Part shown: piece by piece, positions 22,468-31,382 of the stretch
How positions within the stretch are numbered: the stretch's first letter is position 1
Layout of the letters: every line of letters starts with the position of its first letter
NCBI GenBank assembly: GCA_963920525.1
Contig: OY986435.1
Span: 258,995,462 to 259,059,461 of the forward strand
Reading direction: 5' to 3'
Length of the DNA stretch: 64,000 nt
Source of the DNA: Dichetophora obliterata
Lineage: Eukaryota; Arthropoda; Insecta; Diptera; Sciomyzidae
Position numbers and translations under genes: made by a program
Notes under the pieces: generated by a model
What the model saw: only the letters and a program-made list of their open reading frames with translations
What the model was told of the DNA's origin: nothing
Databases searched by the model: none

Positions 22468-22914
22468 AGGCGAATTTACACATTTCATTAAAAACGATGA
22501 TAGTGAACGTTGAACGATGACAGTGAATCAATTTTTAATTTACATTATTCAAAGTGTAAATTTGAAATTTGATGGATGATTCGGTGTTGAATGTCAAAAT
22601 ATATTCTCTGGCTGATTAATTTTATTGACGTTTAAAAAAATTAAGTAAATAAAAGCTATTCAGCAATAAAATAAAAAAAATATAAACTTTCTGCTTCAAA
22701 TTATGTTAACACCTTTCAATTGTGTTTTAGTACGAATGACACATCAGTTCGGTTTGCTTTCACTTTCATCAAAAGTAGGAAGACCTTCTACTTCCTTCAC
22801 TGTTCAATGTGGATGACAATCATCTTCATTTTAAAGATGAAACTCAATTTACATTTTACAAATCAGATGATTCATCCAAAGTGAAGGATGATAGTGAATC
22901 GTGTAAATACGCCT
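22468..22914. mobile_element. 447 bp MITE with 3-bp TTA duplication
   Basis: Inverted ends AAGGCGAATTTACACATTTCA and the complement AAGGCGTATTTACACGATTC (positions 22468-22488 and 22894-22914). TTA flanks both sides, as in PIF/Harbinger insertions. The interior has repeats of GATGATAGTGAA and complements. No protein. It differs in sequence from the AGGCCCAGT family at 28853. Confidence 0.7.
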
Positions 22915-23463
22915 TTAGATAAGTACAAAAAGTGTATGTGGTCAATTTTTTATGTTTAATTATTTGACATCAGTGAATGCAGTTAAAAGCAAGCAAAGGG
23001 AGAATTAAAAAATGTTTAGTATTGTGAATATAATGGAGCTGGTGAGTAAATTTTTAAGAGTTTTTTAAATTTGCAATAAATTTTTATAATTTTTTAAGGC
23101 AAAAATGATTCGTCCGTTGCCGAAAAGTGGAGACGGCAATGCAAATCTACAAAAATCTGATTCGATATGATAATTTATACTTGTCAGCAGCGACAGATAG
23201 AAATACCTTGCCTTCTGCTGGTTTTTGAGGTCGAGCAAAAGTGAAAAAAACTTTGCTCACAAAACGTCATCAAAAGCTTTGCCTAAATTTAGCTTGAGAC
23301 TGCCCACATTGGACTATGGAGGACTGAAAGAAGGTCGTATTGTCGAACTAAATCAAAAAATTTTTTTTGTCCGAGTTGGGTCTCGAGCCCGGGCTCCCGA
23401 AAGTTTACTTTCGTTTGTATTGATGCAAAATAAGCTATTGATTTTAACAACCACGATAGACGA

Positions 23464-24333
23464 GTGGGTAAGATGTCGGACCGCCACATGAGAGGAACAT
23501 GGTTCAAATCTGAAATTGGGATCTCTAAGTCGTGTCTTGATGATTTAATCTCACCACGATCAGGTCTTCGCTGGTATTGTGCTTCGTGCAGGGTTCTTTC
23601 ACCAGATGAGTTTTTCTCAAAAATTAAGCTTTTCGGTGATAGTCTTAATGCTTTAAATAACAATTTTAAAGAAATTGTTACATTTTTTAATGAAGTAAGC
23701 ACCTCACCCAGCACTAGCATTTATGATGAAAAGTCTTCATCGGTAAATATTTCGACCGCATTGTCTCAGACTCTTCCAGCCTCTTCTTCTGAGACTCAAA
23801 TAATTTCATCTAATAAAGACCTAAATATTTCGAAAAAAAAGAGAAATAATTCAAAAAATAAAAATAATAAGCGGCGTATGACGCTTCCAGCCACTATAGA
23901 AACGAAGCAGATCTCGGCTAAACCAGTGTTTACGCCAGTGAGAAAGGATAATACAGTTATCACTCCATCTCCTCCATCTCTTTCTCCGCCGGCTAGTGAC
24001 ATAACTAATGAGCGCAATAGTTCATTAAATTTAAGAGCGTTGTCGAGGAAAAAAATGGTTTTCATTTCACGCCTTCAGCCCGACACAACAAGTGAAAATG
24101 TATTGACGTTTGTCAAACATAATCGTTTAGTAAGTCAGACTGCTTTCTGCTCATGCAAAAAAATTGGCAATAAACCGTCCCACGCATCATTTATTCTCAC
24201 AGTGGCTGCTGAAGAGTTTGCAACTGTTCTGAGCTCTAATCTGTGGGCTGATAATATCTTTGTTTCTGAGTTTAAGCCTAAACACAGGTCTAGAAGGACG
24301 AATAATATCGCCAGTCAGGCCCAAAAAAACTAA
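23464..24333 (+). CDS. LINE ORF1 protein, possibly 5'-truncated
   Basis: About 287 residues from the first ATG at 23473 (the open frame begins at 23434 without a better ATG). The N-terminus has LRWYCASCR, which looks like the second half of a PHD-like zinc finger; the first cysteine pairs are missing, so the true start may lie upstream or be lost. A Ser/Lys/Asn-rich low-complexity middle (about residues 75-190) is followed by an RRM-like or esterase-free C-terminal region, KKMVFISRLQPDTTSENVL to VSEFKPK, which is typical of the RNA-binding domain in insect LINE ORF1. It would package the element RNA. Its stop overlaps the beginning of ORF2, which is in a different frame. Confidence 0.75.
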   Translation: MGKMSDRHMRGTWFKSEIGISKSCLDDLISPRSGLRWYCASCRVLSPDEFFSKIKLFGDSLNALNNNFKEIVTFFNEVSTSPSTSIYDEKSSSVNISTALSQTLPASSSETQIISSNKDLNISKKKRNNSKNKNNKRRMTLPATIETKQISAKPVFTPVRKDNTVITPSPPSLSPPASDITNERNSSLNLRALSRKKMVFISRLQPDTTSENVLTFVKHNRLVSQTAFCSCKKIGNKPSHASFILTVAAEEFATVLSSNLWADNIFVSEFKPKHRSRRTNNIASQAQKN

Positions 24334-25074
24334 ATAGGCTTTCCCTTTACTATCAAAATGTAAAGGGATTGCGTTCAAAGACGCGCGACATTTTTTTTGT
24401 CAACTCAGAATTTTTCTGAAGATATTATCGCGTTAACTGAAACTTGGTTGAACGGAGGAATTACTGACTTAGAACTGTTTGACAATAGTTTTGAAGTATA
24501 TAGGAAGGACAGACACGCTGACAATAATTCTGCAGTTGGTGGTGGTGTCCTATTAGCTGTAAGGAACTCCTGTGTTAGTTCCTTTATTGATATTCCCTGC
24601 TCTGCTAATATCGAACTTATATGCGTTAAGGTTGTACATTGCAATTCTAATGTATTTGTTATTAATGCATACGTTCCTCCCAAGAGCAGTGTAGAGGTCT
24701 ATGCAAGCCTTGCGGATTGCATAGAATTTATATTAAATTTACTTGACGTTAATGACGACATTTTATTGTTGGGCGATTTTAATTTGCCTGACTTAAAATG
24801 GCATTCTTCTGACGATGAAACACATTTTTGTGCATCTAATTCGAAGACACGCCAAGAACATATATTTGTTGACAATATATGTTCTGACTTACAACAAGTT
24901 AGTTGTATTTTTAATAGTCTGGAAAGGCTGCTTGACCTAGTCTTAACTACAGACAGTAACAATGTCATTGTTCAGAAGGCACTTCATGCTTTGACTACTA
25001 TTGATAATTACCATCCACCTTTGAGTATTTGGTATAAATCCGATAGGGAGAATGGTAAATTCAAGCTCTGTTGA
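24330..25074 (+). pseudogene. LINE ORF2 part 1: AP endonuclease domain
   Basis: Reading starts in the frame of LNRLSLYYQNVKGLRSKTRD (24333-24390), which overlaps the ORF1 stop. At an eight-T run (24391-24398) the frame shifts and continues EDIIALTETWL. Later motifs are GGVLLAV, VINAYVPP, LLLGDFNLPDLKW (catalytic GDFN near 24772) and IDNYHPPLSIW (D and H of the active site). This is the apurinic-type endonuclease that nicks the target. It ends at a stop at 25074, where a one-base shift separates it from the RT frame. Removing one T from the run restores the first frame. Confidence 0.85.
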
Positions 25075-27199
25075 CACAGTTTATGAATTCAATTTCAAAA
25101 AAGCTGACTTTTTGGAGTTGAATCATTTACTTTACAGTAAATTAAATATAATTACAGAGTACATAAATAATAATAGTCTTAATAGTTCAATAAATTTTTT
25201 CTATACGGAGCTCTTTGCTATGTTTTCTCAGTCTGTACCATATAGTCTCAAATTTGCGAAAAATTCTGCGTACCCTTGGTACACAAAGGATTTAAAGACT
25301 CTTCGCAACAATAGGAATAGGGCATGGAAGAAATATGTTTGTAGTTTTGACTCAAATGACCTAGAAACATACAAACGTTTGTTTCTGGAATTTGAGAATT
25401 GCTCAGCTGCATTATATAATGAGTATTTGGATAATATGAAGCTGAGTATTTTGTCTGATCCAAGAAAATTTTGGGGATTTATTAATGTTAAGAAGAAGAC
25501 TGATGGATTTCCTTCTTCTTTCAAATTTCAGGATGGATTTACTGACGATTCCACCATTATTTGTGGCTTATTTGCCAATCTTTTTAAAGAATCATTTTGT
25601 TCAGATTCTTTTAATCCTGATTTAGCATATTTTGATTATATGAACAACGCATCCAGAGTTTCTTTGGGGCATATATCTTTTACCTCAGAGGATATTTTTA
25701 AGTATATTGAATCAATCGATGAGGATTTTAGCGCTGGACCAGATGGAATTCCTGCCGCAGTGTTAAAACAATGTGGCTCCATTTTATGTCAGCCACTTTC
25801 GTTACTTTTTAATAAATCAATTAATGAAAGTAATTTTCCTCTTTTTTGGAAAAAATCTTATATCAGTCCTATTTACAAAAAAGGTTGCAGGAATGACGTC
25901 ACTAATTATAGGCCTATCGCTAAATTGTCTTCGATTCCTAAACTTTTTGAGCACATAGTGTACGATCGTGTGAAAATTCACTGTGGGCAAGTCATGACAA
26001 CTCGTCAGCATGGTTTTGTTACTGGCAGATCCACTGTGTCTAATCTCCTTGATTTCACTACATTCTGCTTAAAATCTATTGATTCTGGTAGCCAGGTCGA
26101 TTGTATTTACACTGACTTTAGCAAAGCTTTTGATAAATTACCACATAATCTAATTTTATTTAAACTTAAATTAATGGGATTTCCACAATATTTTGTAAAC
26201 TGGATCAAATCGTATTTGATGGAGCGATTTTATCAAATACGTTTCCGAGGCGTGTTGTCTTCTGAATTTGTTGCAGAATCGGGTGTTCCTCAAGGAAGCC
26301 ACCTGGGTCCACTTCTGTTTATTTTGGCAATTAATGATGTTACCCACGTCATCAAACACTCTCATTTGCTTATTTATGCAGATGATATGAAAATATACAG
26401 AACAATTGATTCTAATGACAATTCAGACCTGCTCCAGTCAGACTTGAACTCCTTTGAGGTTTGGTGTTCTAAAAATAACATGTTTTTAAATCCAGATAAA
26501 TGCCAAACTATGACCTTTTCGCGTAAAAGGAATAATTTTATTTTTGATTACAAAATTAAAGATACTGCTTTAAGTCGTGTAACTACCGTCAAAGACCTTG
26601 GTATATGCATGGATTCTAAATTGTCGTTTAACATGCATATTGATACAATTTGTAAAAAAGCGTCTTCTATGCTTGGTTTTATAAAACGGTGGGCCAAAGA
26701 GTTTGATAGCTTAATAACAACTACAACTCTGTATTATTCAATCGTGCGTCCTCACTTGGAGTACGCAAGTCAAGTATGGTCCCCTCATTACAATGTGCAT
26801 GTTGATCGTATAGAAAGAATTCAAAAACGTTTTGTTCGGTTTGCTCTAAGAGGCTTGAGTGGAACTGACACATTTAACCTTCCTCCATATGAGGATCGTT
26901 TGAAATTATTAAAGATGCAATCTTTAAGTGAGAGAAGAAAATCTGCTGATATCGTCTACTTACACCAACTCATAACTGGTGTATTCGACTCTCCAGAGCT
27001 TCTTTCTTTTATAAATTTTAACACTAACCGTAGAAGCAGTAGAAACTCTAACAACTTGATTTATTTACCATTTAGTAGAACAAATTATATGTTAACTGCT
27101 CCATTAAATCGCATGAGTACCTTTGTTAACAACTGTAGCGTGTTTGATGTTAACTTGTCAAAAGGTCAACTCAAAAGTAGATTGAAAACTAATGTATGA
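25052..27199 (+). CDS. LINE ORF2 part 2: reverse transcriptase
   Basis: 715 residues. Domain order: linker; RT fingers with FSAGPDGIPAAVLKQCG and NYRPIAKLSSIPKLFEH; QHGFVTGRSTVSNLLDF; palm motif A in YTDFSKAFDKLPHN; GVPQGSHLGPLLF; motif C LLIYADDMKIY (YADD at 26375-26386); thumb with TVKDLGICMDSKLSFNMHI and RPHLEYASQVWSPHYN. All catalytic aspartates are present, so the RT domain itself is intact. There is no RNase H, as in CR1 and some jockey groups. Continuity with the endonuclease needs the one-base shift near 25060. The start at 25052 is artificial. Confidence 0.9.
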   Translation: MVNSSSVDTVYEFNFKKADFLELNHLLYSKLNIITEYINNNSLNSSINFFYTELFAMFSQSVPYSLKFAKNSAYPWYTKDLKTLRNNRNRAWKKYVCSFDSNDLETYKRLFLEFENCSAALYNEYLDNMKLSILSDPRKFWGFINVKKKTDGFPSSFKFQDGFTDDSTIICGLFANLFKESFCSDSFNPDLAYFDYMNNASRVSLGHISFTSEDIFKYIESIDEDFSAGPDGIPAAVLKQCGSILCQPLSLLFNKSINESNFPLFWKKSYISPIYKKGCRNDVTNYRPIAKLSSIPKLFEHIVYDRVKIHCGQVMTTRQHGFVTGRSTVSNLLDFTTFCLKSIDSGSQVDCIYTDFSKAFDKLPHNLILFKLKLMGFPQYFVNWIKSYLMERFYQIRFRGVLSSEFVAESGVPQGSHLGPLLFILAINDVTHVIKHSHLLIYADDMKIYRTIDSNDNSDLLQSDLNSFEVWCSKNNMFLNPDKCQTMTFSRKRNNFIFDYKIKDTALSRVTTVKDLGICMDSKLSFNMHIDTICKKASSMLGFIKRWAKEFDSLITTTTLYYSIVRPHLEYASQVWSPHYNVHVDRIERIQKRFVRFALRGLSGTDTFNLPPYEDRLKLLKMQSLSERRKSADIVYLHQLITGVFDSPELLSFINFNTNRRSSRNSNNLIYLPFSRTNYMLTAPLNRMSTFVNNCSVFDVNLSKGQLKSRLKTNV

Positions 27200-27830
27200 T
27201 TAGATCTATGTAAACGCATGGTTAGTTGTTATGTCTTGTGTTGTCCCTGAGCCCAACCCATATAATGGTGGGTAAATTTTTCTCCCTTTTGGTTTTTTAT
27301 TGGACCACTTTTATTGATATCTTTGAGTTATTTCAATGATATTGGATTGGTTCTTAAAATGATCTATTGCGGAGAAAGTGTGAAAAAGCTGTAGTAGCTG
27401 AACTCTATTGTTATTGCATGTTTATTGTTAGTCGTTTTTTATTTCAAGTTGATATTTATATTGCTTTTCCTTTTAACGTGACTTCTTGAAAGAGCGCTTC
27501 TGGCAGGTCTCTTTTGAGCAAGGAGAGCGGAAAGCCTGACAAATTTTACCATTTCACACAAGCAATAAAACGGTGTTTGCAAGGAGTGTGGAATTTTGCA
27601 AACGCCACTTGTGATTTGCACATTCATAATACTTGTGCATATATCTTTTTATTTCGGGTATTTTGACAACTATTTCGCTCAGTGTGTGCTCTTCGAGAGT
27701 ACACCAATACCAAGACAAAATAAAATGTGACTGTTTTAGAATGCCCAGCCAGGTTCATTTATAAGGCTGTGTCACTTCAGAGAAATGCACTCTTTTTTCG
27801 CCTTTGCTTGGCCTAGCCCTGCTTCACATT
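27200..27830 (+). other. LINE 3' UTR and spacer
   Basis: Following the ORF2 stop is a GC-richer block with AGCCCAACCCATATAATGG. The element end is not marked by a clear poly(A) or repeat tail; I place it near 27430 by composition only. The rest to 27825 holds no recognised gene. Confidence 0.4.
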
Positions 27831-27833
27831 AGT

Positions 27834-28418
27834 CATGGTGTAAGAAATAGAGGTGTTAGTGAGTTTGACACTTCTCTCTCAAAATGATAAAATTATGTTT
27901 CCCCGCTCTTGTCAAAAACAGCTGATGGTGAATTGCAATGAAAACAAATTTTTTTTAAATTCGTGTCTTTTTGCAAGTTTATAAGATTTTTACTGAGATT
28001 AAAGTGAGAATAAAGTGATATGGAAAACAATAAAAAATATGACGCTGTGCGTTATGCAAAAAAAAAAAAACGATGTGAATGCAAGAATATTTGCATGCTG
28101 ACCTAATCTTCATGTCGGCGGCACCTTCCAGCGCACGTTTCTGATAAAATGGCCAAAACATTCAATGACAAACTTGGCAAATCGGCGAAGACAACTGCAA
28201 TAATTTTTTGTCAACACAACACGACACAATTGCATTAAATATTTATTTACAATTAATTCGCACAATAAAAACTATAACACATCATCAAGCAACTCAAACA
28301 AATAACACAATTTGACAACTATCAACAGTTCAGCTCTTTCGCTCACAATTTTTTGACAGAAGCAAAAAATTCATGGTGTTGTCAAAAAATCACTAACACC
28401 TGGTTTTCTTACACCATG
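27834..28418. mobile_element. 585 bp P-superfamily-like MITE
   Basis: Inverted ends CATGGTGTAAGAAA followed by GGTGTTAGTGA on both sides (about 40 bp in all). The 8 bp ACATTAGT occurs at 27826-27833 and 28419-28426. CATG-type ends, long terminal repeats and 8-bp duplications are the P-element pattern. It encodes no transposase; the frame 27979-28161 is chance. Confidence 0.8.
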
Positions 28419-28690
28419 ACATTAGTGATGTTCAATATTAGCTTTCGAGCTAAGAGCCTTTTTAGCCATGTATACGTATATTAATTCTGGCGTCGCTTAA
28501 AAGCTTTCAGTCTGCAGGCAGACTCGCAGCAGGCAGGTTAATGTTACTTTGAATAATATGAGGAAGCGATGCGTAGTTCTGTTATAAGTATTTGGTTACA
28601 TTTTATATTTTGCAAACGCTGCGCTTTTTCATGTAAGCAATCGTTATTGGCAAGTTTAAAATAACTTAATTTTATGTTAATTTTATTTTG

Positions 28691-29503
28691 TGGCGACCGT
28701 AGCCCAGTGGGTAGAGTGCATGGCCCCTAAGCTAAAGAACCTCAGGGTACCCTGGGTTCAATTTCAGCTCAGACAGAAAGTTTTTTCAATTGAATTAATT
28801 ATTCTGTTCGCTCGTCACCTTTCTGCAGACAATGGCAAACATCAGAGAGTAAAGGCCCAGTGATAATAGACGTAATGTAAAGTAACGTAATGTTGTCAAC
28901 TGTCATCGTGACGGGACGTAATGTAAGAAAACGTTGTAGCAATTATAATAGGCAGTAGCCAGGCAGTTGTTTGTCGTAAATAATTGCACGTTCCTGTACA
29001 AATACAATTAAATCTTCGTCATCCATAGCTGTGGATACATAAAACTATCACATTAATAACAAAAACTCAACACAAAGCGTAGTTCAACAATATAAAATAG
29101 CGCAATAATCGAATTTAACCTCAATGTTTAGTTGTTCTTTGAACAGACGTAATGTAAAGTAACGTAGCAATCGAAATCCAACGGATCTTTACGTCCCGTT
29201 ACGTTACGTTACTTCTATTATAATCACTTGTATAAGAAAAGTATTGATTGAAACATTAAGTTACAGAACACACTGCTGCAGTGACATTTCACTACATTAC
29301 GTTACGTCTATTATAACTGGGCCTTAAAAATTTCTATGTAAAGCTTCTTGAGAACATAAGCCGTTCGGAGTCGGCATAAAACACGTAAATCTAGTTCTCG
29401 GTCATTTGTGATCAAACATTTAATAACACGCACAACACAATCGATCAATAAAAACTAGGTCAAAGTCCTTCCAAGGGCTGAAATGGCCAGTTTATTTTTT
29501 TTA
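28691..29503 (+). mobile_element. tRNA-derived SINE, copy B, interrupted
   Basis: Same family as 13257-13597: A box TAGCCCAGTGGGTAGAG, B box-like GGTTCAATTTC, and the AAGCCGTTCGGAGTCGGC block. The target duplication AATTTTATTTT (28679-28689 and 29504-29514) is perfect. The body is split at GAGAGTAA by a Harbinger-type MITE at 28853-29324. The poly-T-rich tail precedes the right duplication. Confidence 0.9.
28853..29324 (-). mobile_element. Harbinger-type MITE with MADF start, copy 2
   Basis: 472 bp. Ends AGGCCCAGT.ATAATAGACG and its complement; TAA on both sides. The minus strand reads ATCCACAG, then CTATGGATGACGAAGATT, giving MDDEDLI and RAIIYDKQLPGYC. An ATG just after a splice acceptor with the MADF beginning is kept, but it ends in a stop after the Tyr-Cys-Leu-Leu. 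More GTAACGTAATG-type motifs cluster under both ends. It lies inside SINE copy B. Confidence 0.85.
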
Positions 29504-29514
29504 AATTTTATTTT

Positions 29515-30000
29515 ATAGGCAAGATTTGTTTGTGATCTATTATTTATATTATTACATGAATTTTCAGTTTTGTTTACAACAGACTTCCTAAAAAATGAAA
29601 AAAAAAATCATATATAATAAACAATAATAACATATTATAAAGAAATAATCTCTATGATTTAATTATTTTTCAATTCACGTCAATTTATTATTGTTTTCCT
29701 ATATAAAGCTTTTTTAAATCTTTCAAAACGCTTTAACGTTTGATTTCTCTCAAAGTAAAGCTTTAAAAGTTACATATACATGCAAGCAATTTAAGTTGTG
29801 TGTGTTTGGCCATCACTGCTCTACATCCAATGGTCGGGACCATTGAAAGAATTTATACTTGCATAACGCATAATTTTCGCTAGTGGATATATACTTTCTT
29901 AGATATATACGAAGCCTTCAACAACGTTACTTTATAATCTATACGACTACAGATTAATTTGATCAAACCATGATTCTTTAGAGAGAGGGCAGAAGGCCAA
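29515..30000. other. AT-rich stretch, nothing recognised
   Basis: No supported coding or repeat boundary. Confidence 0.5.
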
Positions 30001-30003
30001 TAA

Positions 30004-30375
30004 TCAGTCAATAGTAAACGGAGGCAAGTGGCCCACTACTTTATGCGACGTTATGCAAAGATCCCGTTGTGCAAATTGAGAAATGAGCCAAGCCTTGTGA
30101 TCTTCAAATAAACTCGGCCAAAGCAAAGCTGATTCTATCCACAAGGAAATACAAAATTTCAACTTGCTGAATGGGTCTGTACTAGACATCTTCATGAATG
30201 CATGAGAAGCTACCCAAGAGACACTCTCTGAAATTTGCGTCATAGCTTCATTCATTTCTTTCGCGATAAAACGCAATGAGTTCACTGAAAAGGGGGGATG
30301 AAGTTCATTGAGAATGAAAATAGCGAATTCTTTGTTCTCACTGTTCTCGCATCTTCTATGGATCGCACTCAGCAG
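30004..30375 (-). pseudogene. unrecognised coding exon or remnant
   Basis: The minus-strand frame is open for about 124 codons from roughly 30375 to the stop at 30004. It begins VLLSAIHRRCENSENKEFAIF and ends HKVVGHLPPFTID. Composition is that of a real protein: helical, with conserved-looking WIESALLWPSLFEDH. An AG acceptor-like site (TGTAGTAG) precedes it, but the pyrimidine tract is weak. I do not recognise the family. It has no domain I can name, and no partner exon was found nearby. It may be the last exon of a host gene, a processed fragment, or part of an unknown transposon. Confidence 0.35.
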
Positions 30376-30655
30376 AACCTACTACACATTGATCAATCAA
30401 ATTATTTGAATTATAGAAAGAACATTAAATGAAATCTTGCATGGGCATACGCTTCATATTTTAGAACTCTAAAGTTATTTTATATGTTTTTTTAGTTTAT
30501 GTGACACTTTTATTTATATGTAAATAAATAGATATACATTATGAGACAAGAGATATTTAAATTTTTTTTTTTTTCGAAAAATACTTTATGATAATGGGTT
30601 AATATTTAATGGCCATTATATGACATATTTAATGACATATATGTCATTATTTAAT

Positions 30656-30793
30656 GGCCCATTATCATAAACAAAATAAAAGTCGACTCTAAATTTAGTG
30701 CAAGCTTTTTGAAAACATATTGTAATAAAAAACGGTCAAAAATGCTTATACTAAATTTGGAGTCAACTTTTATTTTGTTTATGATAATGAGCC
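30656..30793. mobile_element. 138 bp foldback element
   Basis: Arms GGCCCATTATCATAAAC, then AAAATAAAAGTCGACTC and TAAATTT.G, reappear inverted at 30740-30793 (TTTATTTTGTTTATGATAAT). A second overlapping inverted copy of TATGATAATGGG lies at 30587, so the element may be nested in a related palindrome. No protein. Confidence 0.65.
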
Positions 30794-30893
30794 AAAGAAA
30801 ATAATATTAAATTAATTAAATGCTCAATATGACAACCAAATTAGTTAAGCTCCAAATTGTGAGACATAATATTTTATTGTTACTCAAAAACAT

Positions 30894-31054
30894 TAGGGCA
30901 GTTCACGATCTTGTTGCATCGTTGCAAATGCAAAATAAACAGCTTTTACAAAAACAAGAAGCATTGAAAAGCTTTTGCAACATATGCTTTTTGTTTTCGT
31001 AAAAGCTGTTTATTTTGCATTTGCAACGATGCAACAAGATCGTGAACTGCCCTA
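30894..31054. mobile_element. 161 bp hairpin element, arms about 70 bp
   Basis: TAGGGCAGTTCACGATCTTG... is repeated inverted at the right end (...CGTGAACTGCCCTA). Complementarity goes through AATAAACAGCTTTTAC and into the centre, leaving a loop of only about 15-20 bp. The flank may be an ATT duplication. The frame 30820-31002 is this repeat read through. Confidence 0.75.
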
Positions 31055-31382
31055 TTGAAATCATCTATACTTTTTAAAAGAATATACTTTATTTGAAAGA
31101 TTTGTTTTGGGTTTGTTGATTAAACTTTAATAAGGGGTGGTTAAATTTTAAGAGCCGATGTTGATTTTGAATAAAACACAAATTATTCAATAAATTAGTG
31201 TCATTTCTTTTTATTATGTTAATATTGGTATAGTTCAATTATGCATGGAAAAAAATATCGGCCAAATGGGCGCCGCGACCTTGGCGGCACACCTCCATCC
31301 GATGGTCCAAATTTTCGATGACGCTGAGGCATAATTGAGGTTCTATGCCGTTAATGTGCCGAATTATGTCATCCTTTAGCTC

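Larger units (their letters stand above)
22975..27430 (+). mobile_element. non-LTR retrotransposon, CR1/jockey-like, nearly complete
   Basis: The most intact element in the window. ORF1 is at 23434-24333 and ORF2, broken in two places, covers about 24330-27199. ORF2 has endonuclease and reverse transcriptase but no RNase H. The 5' end is uncertain (22975-23434 contains no supported start), and the 3' UTR runs to roughly 27430. The endonuclease nicks target DNA and the RT copies the RNA from the nick. Only two single-base frameshifts separate ORF2 from intactness, so this copy is younger than the LINEs at 8.8, 54.6 and 59 kb. Confidence 0.85.

Noticed and set aside
23450..23515. tRNA-like A and B boxes at the start of LINE ORF1 (GACGAGTGGGTAAGATGTCGG and GGTTCAAATCT)
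   Set aside because: The spacing is tRNA-like, but the B box falls on the codons for Trp-Phe-Lys-Ser in a plausible ORF1 frame, no cloverleaf closes, and no second copy was seen.
24397..24425. An independent start for an endonuclease protein at 24397
   Set aside because: The codon there is TTG; the frame actually continues the upstream LNRLSLYYQNVKG reading after a homopolymer shift.
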